Shown piece after piece: positions 52,556 through 60,985 of a stretch of DNA of 64,000 nt; the first letter of the stretch is position 1, and each line of letters begins with the position of its first letter. The stretch is from positions 12,175 to 76,174 of the forward strand of contig CAMKLV010000008.1 of assembly GCA_946413695.1 (NCBI GenBank). Reading direction: 5' to 3'. Source of the stretch: Firm-04 sp946413695 (GTDB lineage: Bacteria > Bacillota > Clostridia > Oscillospirales > Ruminococcaceae). The notes beneath the pieces are model-generated. The model saw nothing but the letters and a program-made list of their open reading frames with translations. It did no database searches and had not been told where the DNA came from. The translations under genes were made by a program, and so were the position numbers.

Positions 52556-52675
52556 ATAAACGAAAACCGCTCAGATTTTCGCATTGCGGAAACTGAGCGC
52601 AGAGTTCCGGACAGAATCCCTGTTCCTTTGTGCCTGCTCAGGCGCAGACAGAACCGTCAGCACGCATAACAGATA

Positions 52676-52726
52676 AAATCACCGCTCCCGTCAGATTTTC
52701 ATTGACAGAAGCGGTGATTTGTTTTG
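52676..52726. terminator. Terminator between GH26 gene and CPBP protease gene
   Basis: An 11-bp stem (AAATCACCGCT with AGCGGTGATTT) with a long loop is followed by GTTTTG on the plus strand. It lies between two converging genes; a weaker hairpin is present near 52564. Confidence 0.65.
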
Positions 52727-52761
52727 TTCAGGCAAACGCTGCGGACACAGCCTGCCGTTTG

Positions 52762-53637
52762 CTATGCAGTTTTTTCAGCGCGCTCTTTGCCGCGGATCAG
52801 CAGGACGAAGAATACCGTGCCGATGATCGCATACGGAATGACCATCCCAAGCAGACCGCCCTGCAGAGCGGTTGTTTTTTGGAGTGTCTCCTCGGAAACA
52901 CCGCTGGTGAAATATCGGATGGCAAAGGTCTGCAAATTCAGATCCATGATCGAATGGAGCAGAACCGCCGGAAAAACCGAATCCGTTTTCTTTGTCAGCC
53001 AGAACAGCACCGCATTGACAAAGACGCAGGAGATGCACATCAGCAGGACGTTCAGCGCCGGATGACCGGTGCCGAAATTATACCCTGCTGCAACAAGCGG
53101 TGCATGCCAGAGTCCCCAGATGATGCCGCCGATGATGACCGCGCCGCATGTACCCGTCAGCTGCTCCAGTTTCGGGTTTAAGTAGCCGCGCCAGCCGAAT
53201 TCCTCGCCGAAGCACGGGAGTGCGATATAGGAAAGCGGCATGGCAAGCATGAGCAGCAGCTCCGAAATGAGATCCGGCAGAGAAGCCTTTGCAAGCGCTT
53301 CAAATTTCCAGTTGCCGTGCGTGCAGTTGATGATCACGACAATCATCAGCATAATGAATAACTCTGTCAGAAACGGAATCGCGTAATAGCGGAGACTGCC
53401 CTTGAGCCGGAACCGCAGTTTGAGATCGCGGAACCCCTCTTTTGTCATCAGCCGCGTGAGGATGTTTCCGAGCATCGGCGCATACATGCTCAGCGTGACG
53501 ATCACGCCGAACGCACTGCTCAACCATTTCTCATATCCCCAAACGTGCAGACAGATGATATGCGGAATCCATGTCAGGGAAAACGCGATGAGGAGAAACA
53601 ACCCGAGCCGCAGCAGCGTCTGCTTTTTATTTGTCAT
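52762..53637 (-). CDS. CPBP-family intramembrane metalloprotease
   Basis: A 291-residue polytopic membrane protein of the CAAX protease/bacteriocin-processing (CPBP, Abi) family. The catalytic motifs are visible: EEFGWRGYL (EExxxR), a His in LWHAPL and a further His in LLHSIMDL. In Firmicutes such proteins are often linked to peptide antibiotic immunity or processing. It is the last gene of the operon starting at 57099 and overlaps the previous gene by 11 bases. Confidence 0.92.
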   Translation of the reverse strand: MTNKKQTLLRLGLFLLIAFSLTWIPHIICLHVWGYEKWLSSAFGVIVTLSMYAPMLGNILTRLMTKEGFRDLKLRFRLKGSLRYYAIPFLTELFIMLMIVVIINCTHGNWKFEALAKASLPDLISELLLMLAMPLSYIALPCFGEEFGWRGYLNPKLEQLTGTCGAVIIGGIIWGLWHAPLVAAGYNFGTGHPALNVLLMCISCVFVNAVLFWLTKKTDSVFPAVLLHSIMDLNLQTFAIRYFTSGVSEETLQKTTALQGGLLGMVIPYAIIGTVFFVLLIRGKERAEKTA

Positions 53638-54373
53638 ACTGCTCCGCCCCCTTCATATAGACTTTGCACGAGAGCTTATAGGACAGCCCGTACATCACAA
53701 GCGCAATCACCGGCAGCAGTCCAAGCAGCAGATTGACCGCGGTGCCGAGCTGCTGCTCAGTTGCTTTTTCATACAGATCCACGAGTTCTTCACCAAAATT
53801 TGATACAATGACCATGACAACAATCCCGATCGCGATCATGAAAATGCTCTTGATCAGACTGCCGTTTTTCAGCCCGAACCGCAGCGTCAGCGGAATGTCA
53901 ACCGCGCGCAGGATGATCTGCAGCCAGAAAAACAGCATCATGAAATCCGCCATGCCGAACCAGCTTGCATCATTTGCCGCGCAGATCATTTCCATAAGGA
54001 AATCGGCGGTCTGCAGAGAAAACATCCCGATCATGGACATCGCAATGGTCAGCAGATATTTTCCGCGGACAAAACCCGCAACGCCTTCCGGAGAAGCAGC
54101 CGCCCACATCGCCCGGACCTTTTTCGCATCGGCACTGAAAATCATGCCCTGAAACAATCCGGTTGCCAGAAATGCCGCCAGCTGAAACATCAGCCAGAAT
54201 TCGCCCATCTGCTCCTGCCGGATCAGCTCCATGACAGACAAGCCGCCGGTCCCGGTCTGTGTGGAATGCAAAAACCATGCACAGACAGGATACGCGATCA
54301 GCACCGGCACGATCAAAGTCAGAAGCAGAAAGCCCTGATTCTGTTTCCACTCCTTATACGCCAGACCGGTCAT
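53627..54373 (-). CDS. ABC-2-like membrane subunit (third)
   Basis: A 248-residue hydrophobic protein with about six transmembrane helices and a short basic start (TGLAYKEWKQNQG), as in ABC-2 permeases of bacitracin/lantibiotic-type exporters. Start and previous stop share one base (TAATG). The exact family could not be named from the sequence alone. Confidence 0.75.
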   Translation of the reverse strand: MTGLAYKEWKQNQGFLLLTLIVPVLIAYPVCAWFLHSTQTGTGGLSVMELIRQEQMGEFWLMFQLAAFLATGLFQGMIFSADAKKVRAMWAAASPEGVAGFVRGKYLLTIAMSMIGMFSLQTADFLMEMICAANDASWFGMADFMMLFFWLQIILRAVDIPLTLRFGLKNGSLIKSIFMIAIGIVVMVIVSNFGEELVDLYEKATEQQLGTAVNLLLGLLPVIALVMYGLSYKLSCKVYMKGAEQYDK

Positions 54374-55095
54374 TACGACTCTCTCCTCTCATAGGATTTG
54401 GAAATTGTAAAATAGTAGGTCAGCGCAGATGCAGCAAAGAAAGCAACGCCTATCACTGCAAAAACCGGAGCTTGCACAAACTTCAAAATCTTCGTCACAT
54501 CAACAGACGGTTTGAAAACAAGACTGACAGCTTTTTCAATGAGAACAAAGAACGCAATCACGGCAGCATTGCCCGCAACAAGCATCTTTTTCTGCTGCCG
54601 CTTATCTCTGAACATTCTGACAACCGCGCCGTAGACGGTATCCAGGATAAGACCGGCGCCGGCACAGATCAGAAATACTGCGATCAGCGGAATAAAGACG
54701 GAAAAGCCGGTTGCAGTTCTGAATGCGATTGCATATGCAATGTTGATCACAGCAGCAGCGGACAATGAGATCAGCCGCTGCATCAAAGCAGCACATGCCA
54801 TTTGCTTTCCGGTCACGGGCAGTGCATAGACAGTTCTTGCCCAGCCGGTTTTGACATCCATGTTATAGTTGCCGCCGTCTCTGACGCCCATGAATCCGCC
54901 GATGATCCCGATTCCGATGCTGACCAGATCCAGCGGTAATACAGCTTCTTCATCCGCAGAGATGCTTTCCGCACTCGGGAGAATCAGCACAATCATGAGG
55001 CTCGCTGCGAGAAACAGCAGCATCATTCCGATCAGAGCATAATACTTCCGCGAGAGCTTCAGCTCACGGTAAACAAGCGATCTGTATAGTTTCAT
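54373..55095 (-). CDS. ABC-2-like membrane subunit (second)
   Basis: A 240-residue hydrophobic protein with about six helices, beginning MKLYRSLVYRELKLSRKYY. That opening resembles the next gene upstream (ALYRSLRFRELTLIQRG), so the two are paralogs and probably form a heterodimeric channel. It overlaps both neighbours by single bases (TAATG). Confidence 0.77.
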   Translation of the reverse strand: MKLYRSLVYRELKLSRKYYALIGMMLLFLAASLMIVLILPSAESISADEEAVLPLDLVSIGIGIIGGFMGVRDGGNYNMDVKTGWARTVYALPVTGKQMACAALMQRLISLSAAAVINIAYAIAFRTATGFSVFIPLIAVFLICAGAGLILDTVYGAVVRMFRDKRQQKKMLVAGNAAVIAFFVLIEKAVSLVFKPSVDVTKILKFVQAPVFAVIGVAFFAASALTYYFTISKSYERRES

Positions 55096-55835
55096 TACAA
55101 TTCCCTCCTGTCATATTCAGCGGCAGTGACCTTTTTGCCGAGGTACAGCAGACTGCATAAAATCACAAATGTCAGCAGTGTTAGATAAAAAGCGCCGATG
55201 TGCTCCGCAAGATACGTGATCGGATCGGCATTTTCCGGCAGAACAGGCTCATTTTGCAGCAATCCGGCAAGCGCAGACGTACCCCAAAGCAGGAACAGCA
55301 AAACAGCAGGCACGGTGAGTATTCGCTTCAAATGCTGATATTCACGCAGCAGCATGCCGGCAGAACGCCGCACAATGCATGAAAGCTCCAGTACACAGAG
55401 CGTAAGCAGATAACAGTTGACTGCCGCGCCGATGAACGCAGCATGAAGTGCCGCAGAGACAACTGCACCGCACAGAAGCAGGAATCCGCCGTAAGCAAGC
55501 ATGATACCGGTTTTGATCTGATAGCGCACCGCCGCATGATCTGCGCCGGAATAGGGAAATGTCAGGCGGCAGTGTTTCCAGCCGCTCATTTCATCCGCCT
55601 TGTCTGTATCATATTCGACATTGGTAAGAAATCCTGCCAGAAATGCCGCCATCAGTGTCCCGAAGAACATGCCGCTTGCATCCTCATCGGAACCGGAACC
55701 GCCCGCACACATCAGTACTGCGCTCAGGCACATGATCAGCAGAAAGCCCGCCAGCACAATCGTCCGCAGTTTCAGCCCCCGCTGAATCAGCGTCAATTCA
55801 CGAAATCGGAGAGAACGGTACAATGCGGTCATCAT
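55095..55835 (-). CDS. ABC-2-like membrane subunit (first)
   Basis: A 246-residue hydrophobic protein with about six helices, paralogous to the following gene. ATG at 55835 overlaps the ATPase stop codon as ATGA and is placed after AAGGAG; a GTG at 55841 is an alternative start two codons earlier. Both charged N-termini would face the ATPase in the cytoplasm. Confidence 0.77.
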   Translation of the reverse strand: MMTALYRSLRFRELTLIQRGLKLRTIVLAGFLLIMCLSAVLMCAGGSGSDEDASGMFFGTLMAAFLAGFLTNVEYDTDKADEMSGWKHCRLTFPYSGADHAAVRYQIKTGIMLAYGGFLLLCGAVVSAALHAAFIGAAVNCYLLTLCVLELSCIVRRSAGMLLREYQHLKRILTVPAVLLFLLWGTSALAGLLQNEPVLPENADPITYLAEHIGAFYLTLLTFVILCSLLYLGKKVTAAEYDRREL

Positions 55836-56710
55836 GACCACTCCTTTTTGTCACGGTGAACATAGTAGAGCATAATATCATCAAGGCTTGCGGGATCAAT
55901 CACGCAGTCGCGGTACTTATAGGATGCATTCTCGCGGTCATGCACCATGACCTCTGCCCCGAAATTGTTGCTGCGGATGCTGACGATATCCGCCGCGTCG
56001 ATCTCTGCGATTTTCTCCCTGTCGCATTTGAGGATACCGTGCTGTTCGAGGATATCGTCCTTGCAGCCGCTCAGCAGGATTTTTCCGCGGTCGATGAATG
56101 TGACCATATCCGCGATTTTTTCAAGATCCGAGGTGATATGCGAGGACATCAGCACGGAGCGCTCGCCGTTCTGCAGATACTCCTGAAAAATGTGCAGAAT
56201 CTCATCGCGCACAACGGGGTCAAGTCCTGTTGTCGCCTCATCCATGACAAGCAGTTCGGCATTGTGCGAGAGCGCACAGGCGATCTGCAGCTTCATCTTC
56301 ATGCCCTTGGAAAACTGCCCGATCTTCTTTTTCGACGGAAGCTGAAACCGCTCGAGATACTGCATATAAATGCTGTTGTCCCACTCCGGATACATTCCCT
56401 CAAAGATGCGCGCCATATCCCGCGCGTTGAACATATCGTGAAACGGCAGCTCATCAAAGACCACGGCGATGCGCTTTTTGATCACGATTTCATCCTTGAT
56501 GTGGTCAAGACCGAGCAGCCGGATCTCGCCGGAATTGATGTCGGTGATGTGCAGCAGGCTGCGGATCGTTGTGGTTTTGCCCGCGCCGTTCTGCCCGATA
56601 AAGCCCATGATGCAGCCCTTTGGCACATCAAAGCTGATGTTGTCAAGCGTAAAATCATCGTAGCGCTTGGTCACGCCCTTGATTTCGATTGCATTCTCAT
56701 ATTCAGTCAT
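55832..56710 (-). CDS. ABC exporter ATP-binding protein (YtrB-like)
   Basis: A 292-residue ATPase with Walker A FIGQNGAGKTTTIRS, Q-loop IAVVFDELPF, signature QFSKGMKMKLQIAC (K instead of the second G of SGG, typical of this subgroup), Walker B LLVMDEATTGLDPVVRDE and switch His in MSSHITSD. The FSKGMKMKL variant is characteristic of the YtrB/BcrA-like exporters that travel with GntR regulators. It begins 14 bases after the regulator stop codon. Confidence 0.93.
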   Translation of the reverse strand: MTEYENAIEIKGVTKRYDDFTLDNISFDVPKGCIMGFIGQNGAGKTTTIRSLLHITDINSGEIRLLGLDHIKDEIVIKKRIAVVFDELPFHDMFNARDMARIFEGMYPEWDNSIYMQYLERFQLPSKKKIGQFSKGMKMKLQIACALSHNAELLVMDEATTGLDPVVRDEILHIFQEYLQNGERSVLMSSHITSDLEKIADMVTFIDRGKILLSGCKDDILEQHGILKCDREKIAEIDAADIVSIRSNNFGAEVMVHDRENASYKYRDCVIDPASLDDIMLYYVHRDKKEWS

Positions 56711-56724
56711 GGTGATTCCTCCCG

Positions 56725-57099
56725 TTATTCTGCGCTGTTGACGAGGTCGAGAAGCTCATGCAGCTCCTCCATCGTGATGCCCGCCTTGCGTGCCGTATCG
56801 CCCGCCTCTGCAAGCAGGGCTTCAAGCCGCTTGATCTGTTCCTCGCGATAAAGCTCGAGATTCTGCGCCTTGACAAAGGATCCCTTGCCCGTGTAGCTCT
56901 CGATAAAGCCGTCACGCTCGAGTTCCTCATAGGCACGCTTGGTGGTCATGAAGCTGATGCGGAGTTCGGTGGCAAGCACGCGCATCGAGGGCAGCGCTTC
57001 GCCCTCTTTGAGCTTCCCCTCCAGAATCAGCGTCTTGATCTGGCTTGCGATCTGCAGATAGATCGGCTCACCGTTTGCATTGCTGATGTTGATATTCAT
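56725..57099 (-). CDS. GntR-family regulator, YtrA subfamily
   Basis: A 124-residue repressor: winged helix (GEPIYLQIASQIKTLILEGK then LPSMRVLATELRISFMTTKRA) and a short helical effector tail, the YtrA form typical of exporter operons. The start at 57099 follows AAGGAG. It lies at the head of the six-gene operon and its presumed operator covers the promoter start site at 57164-57188. Confidence 0.92.
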   Translation of the reverse strand: MNINISNANGEPIYLQIASQIKTLILEGKLKEGEALPSMRVLATELRISFMTTKRAYEELERDGFIESYTGKGSFVKAQNLELYREEQIKRLEALLAEAGDTARKAGITMEELHELLDLVNSAE

Positions 57100-57163
57100 A
57101 TTCGTGTACACTCCTTACGGGTTAAAAACTCGCTCAGCATTTGCAACTGCTAAGAAAGTCTGA

Positions 57164-57215
57164 ATTGTATAACCTCTATGTATACAATTATAGCAACTGT
57201 GTTACACTTTGTCAA
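57164..57215 (-). promoter_or_regulatory. Promoter and operator of the GntR/ABC/CPBP operon
   Basis: On the minus strand TTGACA (57215-57210) and TATAAT (57192-57187) are 17 bases apart. The palindrome ATTGTATA-N9-TATACAAT (57164-57188) begins at the -10 and covers the start site, the expected place for YtrA-type autorepression. Confidence 0.88.
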
Positions 57216-57246
57216 GGGGTTTTGCAAAAAATATTTGCGCCCGATC

Positions 57247-57293
57247 AAAGAAAAAAAGGAACCGCTCCGATCATCGCGATCAGAGCGGTTTCC
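57247..57293 (-). terminator. Terminator after the ABC exporter remnant
   Basis: On the minus strand a stem of 8 bp (GAGCGGTT/AACCGCTC) plus 4 bp (GATC/GATC) is followed by TTTTTTTCTTT. Confidence 0.87.
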
Positions 57294-57341
57294 GTGTATT
57301 CAAAATATAAGCGGTTTTGCATATCCGCAGCGCGCCGGTTA

Positions 57342-57823
57342 TTCGACATTTTTGAGGGCAAGCACCTTGGAAATACGGCGGATGCGGATAAAGTCAAAGA
57401 CTGTAATCAGCAGATACGCCGCTGTCACCAGAACAAACTGCTTGACAAATCCCTCCGGCTGCATGATGAATGCGAAGTAGCCGCCGAGCTTTGTCAGCAT
57501 CACGTTCCATTCGGGATCAGATTGTACATCTGAAAGACATAGCCCAGATGCTTGCGGCGATAGGCGGTCAGCGCTTTTTCGTTCATATCCTCGAGCTTTT
57601 CGCCGTTGATGCGGATTTCGCCCGCATCCGCACTGTCGATGCCGCCGAGAATGTTCAGCAGTGTCGATTTGCCCGAACCGGAAGGTCCGGGCAGCACGCA
57701 GAATTCGCCCTTTGCCACGGTGAAATCCAGCCCGCGCAGCACATCCTGCCGCGTATCGCCCGAGCCGAAGGTCTTTTTCAGCCCGTGCACCTCCAGAAAT
57801 GCCTGTTCCTGTTTTTCCATCAT
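57342..57823 (-). pseudogene. Deleted ABC exporter: ATPase N-terminus joined to FtsX-type permease C-terminus
   Basis: From 57823 the frame encodes the first 104 residues of a MacB/LolD-type ATPase: Walker A PGPSGSGKSTLLN, then GIDSADAGEI and the Q-loop YVFQMYNLIPN, where normal proteins continue with LTALENV. Here it reads NGT and stops. In the next frame, starting around CCGAATGG, is EWNVMLTKLGGYFAF and onward to RRISKVLALKNVE, the usual C-terminal end of an FtsX-type permease. So one deletion removed the rest of the ATPase and most of the permease, with a few bases shared at the join near 57505. The promoter and operators remain. Confidence 0.82.
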
Positions 57824-57840
57824 GTCCTCCTCAATGCCAA

Positions 57841-57924
57841 GTTAGCTTTCACTAACTTTGCTAACTCGTATAGTTAGATTCATCTAACTATACAGATTGT
57901 ATCACGTTCAGTCTGTTCTGTCAA
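57841..57924 (-). promoter_or_regulatory. Promoter and palindromic operators of the deleted ABC exporter
   Basis: On the minus strand TTGACA (57924-57919) and TACAAT (57901-57896) are 17 bases apart. A perfect 11-4-11 palindrome (GTATAGTTAGA and TCTAACTATAC, 57868-57893) follows the -10 directly, and further GTTAG/CTAAC units at 57841-57865 suggest extra binding sites of the same repressor, probably TetR- or MarR-like and encoded elsewhere. Together with the terminator at 58018 this accounts for most of the 346-base gap 57824-58169. Confidence 0.8.
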
Positions 57925-58017
57925 GCAGATACACGGTTTTTCGTGCATGCAGTCTCCGAATCTCCGCCGCATTTCAAAATCCTTGTATGCTTTTGACAGT
58001 TGCAAGCAAACAGAACA

Positions 58018-58058
58018 ACAGCCGCCCGATTCTGCGTCATGCAAGATCAGGCGGCTGT
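58018..58058 (-). terminator. Terminator of the dockerin/Cna-like protein gene
   Basis: ACAGCCGCC pairs with GGCGGCTGT and an inner GAT(T)/GATC helix extends the stem. It lies about 110 bases past the stop codon at 58170; the T-run is weak, so confidence is moderate. Confidence 0.55.
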
Positions 58059-58169
58059 CTGCTGTCGGACGGGATGTCATTTCAGGGTGCGTTCACGGAT
58101 GCACATGCGATGTTCCGTCAAATGTCTGATACGGTGTCTTTGCTGTATGCTGTCCCTTACAGTATGCAG

Positions 58170-59993
58170 TCATCCGAGGACGCTGTCGCCCCAGAGTTCC
58201 TCATACTTTGCAAGCACTTCCGGATCAAGCTCCGATTCGCGGTCGAAGTCCGGATCGTATTTCCGGACATAGAACTTCAGTGCTCTGTCCGGCTTGCCGT
58301 TTTTGACGGTGAAGTCGATCATGCCTGTTGTCGAAGGATAGATATCCGGATCGAAGAATTTTTTGAGCTGCTGTCCGCTGCGGGTCACAAGGGAGATCGC
58401 CTCACAGCCGTTCTCACGGGCGGCCTTATCGTTCAGTGCTGCGAAATACTTGCCGTCTGCAAGATAGACCTTCTCGCCCGGCTGAACTGCGTCATACACC
58501 TTCACATACTCATCCTCATCGCCCGGAATAACCTTCCAGATTTCATAAGTCGCAGCGTCATTCAGCAGCGATTTGTCATCAAAGCTGATTACATCTGCGG
58601 AGACGAGCTTTGCCATTTCATCTCTGACAAAACGATAGGTGATCTCGGCGGTATAGCCATAGACATAGCCTGCGGAGACGATTTCATCAAAGCCGCCGTC
58701 ATAGCCTTCCGGAACAGACTCCACATGGACGATATATGCCGGATCCCACTGATCGCCGGTGCGCAGCAGATTGTCAAATGTATGTGTGCCGGTCGCATCG
58801 GATGTCCACTCTGCGACTTTCTTTGCGTAGTGCTTCGGGGCTTCGGTCAGCGAGACCACAACGCCTTCGAGCGGTTCGCCGGTCTCAGCGTCAATGCAGT
58901 TGACCGTGACATAATTGCTTCTGCCCGGCAGCGGCATGAGATCGAAGGTCAGGTCTCTGTCCGGCTTGCCGTTCTTCACGGTAAAGTCAATGCCGCCGGT
59001 CTGATCGGTGAACGCAGCATCCGGATAGATTTCCTTGATGTGCGCTGCAAAATCGCTGTCCGGATCCATCAGCGTCAGCGGATAATGGTGCATTTGCACA
59101 TCGACATGATAGTCGCCGTCCGGCAGTGCGAAGGAATTTTCAGGTGTGATGCCATAGAAGAAATTGCCTTCCTGATCCGTCACGGTCAGATTGCCGTAGG
59201 GCAGTATGCCGCCGCTGCCCGTGTTCTGTCCGCGTGCCCAGTCATACATATTGACAACAACCTGACCGCGGTCGGAATCCTTGACAAGACGCGCATTGAC
59301 CGCAAGCTCGGTCTTGTCGCCGAACCGGAATTGCGGCTGCTGCGACTGATTGCCGAATTCATTGCCGTAGCCTTCCGGCACATTGGTGATATCCATGATA
59401 TAGGTATACTGCTCGTCCATCGGGAGACCGGTGAAGTACATCACGGAATTGTCATCCGTGTTCCACTCGCCGAGGTCATAGCCGTGTTCGCCGTAAATCG
59501 CATGCAGATGCACCTTCGCACCCGGGATCGGCTCGCTTGTCAGCATATCCACAACACCGACGGCCAGCGTGCCGCCTTCGCTCTTGCGTGCGCCGGTGAT
59601 CTGCTGCTTGAGCATGGTGTAATCAACAACATCCACTTCGCCGTTTCCGTTGAGATCGGCGTTCCACCAGCTGCCGAGCCTGTCGGTCTGACCGAGCAGG
59701 AAGCGCTGCAGCTGCACTGCGTCTGCAATGCCGACGATCTTATCTGCGTTGACATCGCCGAAGCGCGTTGCAAACTGTAAGTATGCCGGATCGTAGTATG
59801 TCACTTCGCCGTCTTCATCAATGACCTCGACCCAGTCAATTTCATCGGCATCGCCTTCCGGCTTAAACGCGCTGCAGTCGGTCTCCGTATCATTTGCTTC
59901 GTCTGCAAACACCGCTGCGGGCTGCATCGCTGCAAGAGAGGCAGCCGCGGTCAGCGCGGTCAGCAGAGCTGTGATTCGTTTTACATTCAACAT
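58170..59993 (-). CDS. Secreted dockerin protein with prealbumin/Cna-B-like modules
   Basis: A 607-residue cellulosomal protein. Signal peptide about 1-30; an N-terminally placed dockerin at about 79-135 (GDVNADKIVGIADAV and ADLNGNGEVDVVDYT); then from about 140 to 460 two beta-sandwich modules of the Cna-B/carboxypeptidase regulatory type, marked by SEPIPGAKVHL, GEPLEGVVVSL and IDFTVKNGKPDRDLTF; and a further related C-terminal module (about 465-590, with IDFTVKNGKPDRALKF). Residues 140-460 are clearly homologous to residues 199-516 of the membrane protein at 60982. No catalytic motif is evident; it may bind polysaccharide or protein. Start at 59993 follows GGAGG. Confidence 0.88.
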   Translation of the reverse strand: MLNVKRITALLTALTAAASLAAMQPAAVFADEANDTETDCSAFKPEGDADEIDWVEVIDEDGEVTYYDPAYLQFATRFGDVNADKIVGIADAVQLQRFLLGQTDRLGSWWNADLNGNGEVDVVDYTMLKQQITGARKSEGGTLAVGVVDMLTSEPIPGAKVHLHAIYGEHGYDLGEWNTDDNSVMYFTGLPMDEQYTYIMDITNVPEGYGNEFGNQSQQPQFRFGDKTELAVNARLVKDSDRGQVVVNMYDWARGQNTGSGGILPYGNLTVTDQEGNFFYGITPENSFALPDGDYHVDVQMHHYPLTLMDPDSDFAAHIKEIYPDAAFTDQTGGIDFTVKNGKPDRDLTFDLMPLPGRSNYVTVNCIDAETGEPLEGVVVSLTEAPKHYAKKVAEWTSDATGTHTFDNLLRTGDQWDPAYIVHVESVPEGYDGGFDEIVSAGYVYGYTAEITYRFVRDEMAKLVSADVISFDDKSLLNDAATYEIWKVIPGDEDEYVKVYDAVQPGEKVYLADGKYFAALNDKAARENGCEAISLVTRSGQQLKKFFDPDIYPSTTGMIDFTVKNGKPDRALKFYVRKYDPDFDRESELDPEVLAKYEELWGDSVLG

Positions 59994-60330
59994 GTCAATA
60001 CCTCCTGACAATTCTAAATTTTGCGCTTTGGGGTTCATCGGAATTTCGTTTTTTTCACGGGGATGCTGCACGGCTGCCGCAGAAGGGGTAGCAGCTGCTT
60101 TTGTGCAGCGGTGCGGAATCCGGCTCTGAGCGGATCGCCGCCGGTTGCAAAGTTCTGAGTGAAGATTTATGTGTGTTCGGGTTTCAGAAGAATCAACGCT
60201 GCAGCTGATATAATTCTTTCAATGATCTGACAATTCACTCGCTCGTCATATACTAAGACAAGATTCCGGCAGGGATGGTTACGTGGTTTTTATAAAAAAT
60301 TTTTGCCGCGTATTTTGGGCATTTTTCTGC
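59994..60330. other. Divergent intergenic region between dockerin protein and sigma factor
   Basis: No gene is supported here. On the minus strand there is GTAACC (60282-60277), 17 bases, then GTCTTA (60259-60254), which resembles an ECF-type promoter and could be the target of the sigma factor next door, but it lies 260 bases from the start codon. A second possibility is TTGTCA near 60225 with a TATATC-like -10. Neither is strong. Confidence 0.35.
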
Positions 60331-60359
60331 TTGACGGATCGAATTCTTTGTGATATGAT
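60331..60359 (+). promoter_or_regulatory. Promoter of the sigma factor gene
   Basis: TTGACG and TATGAT are separated by 17 bases, 59 bases before the ATG at 60419, so basal expression appears to be by the housekeeping sigma factor. Confidence 0.8.
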
Positions 60360-60418
60360 AGTACAAAGAACAAATACTGCAATTGGAAAAACGGGGGAAC
60401 CAAAACAGGTGTTAAAAT

Positions 60419-60985
60419 ATGAAACAGAAAACAGATGACGCGATTCTCGGGATGCTGTTTGAACGGGATGAATCCGCTTTGCAGGAAATCCAGACCGCCT
60501 ACGGCAAGCTCTGCTACAGGCTCGCAAATGACATCCTGAACAACCGCGAGGATTCTGAGGAATGCGTCAACGATATGCTGCTGAAGGTTTGGAGCACAAT
60601 CCCGCCGAAGCATCCGGACAGCCTGATCGCGTACATCATCACGATCATCCGGAATACGGCGGTCAACCGCTATCTTGCCGCCAAAACGCAGAAGCGCGGC
60701 GGCAGACAGTTTGAAGCGGCATGGGAGGAGCTTGAAACCACACTCGAATCCGATGAAAATCTGCATGATACCGTCGAGACGCATGAGCTGACACGCGAAA
60801 TCGAGCGCTTTCTCGATACGCTGACGCCGCGCACGCGCAATATCTTTCTGCGGCGGTACTATATGTCCGAATCCATTTCCGAGATTGCCGATCGCTACGG
60901 CATGGGCGTCAGTGCGGTCAAAATCTCACTGATGCGGACAAGAGACAAGCTGAAAAAATATTTACGGGAGGAGGGATTGCTGTGA
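60419..60985 (+). CDS. ECF-type sigma-70 family RNA polymerase sigma factor
   Basis: A 188-residue two-domain sigma factor. Region 2 has GKLCYRLANDILNNREDSEE then CVNDMLLKVWSTIPP; region 4 has FLRRYYMSESISEIADRYG and GVSAVKISLMRTRDKLKKYL. It is paralogous to the factor at 20969. The last codons overlap the GTG start of the membrane partner gene (GTGA), which strongly suggests a sigma/anti-sigma pair. It is divergent from the dockerin gene whose protein shares the partner's outer domain. Confidence 0.92.
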   Translation: MKQKTDDAILGMLFERDESALQEIQTAYGKLCYRLANDILNNREDSEECVNDMLLKVWSTIPPKHPDSLIAYIITIIRNTAVNRYLAAKTQKRGGRQFEAAWEELETTLESDENLHDTVETHELTREIERFLDTLTPRTRNIFLRRYYMSESISEIADRYGMGVSAVKISLMRTRDKLKKYLREEGLL

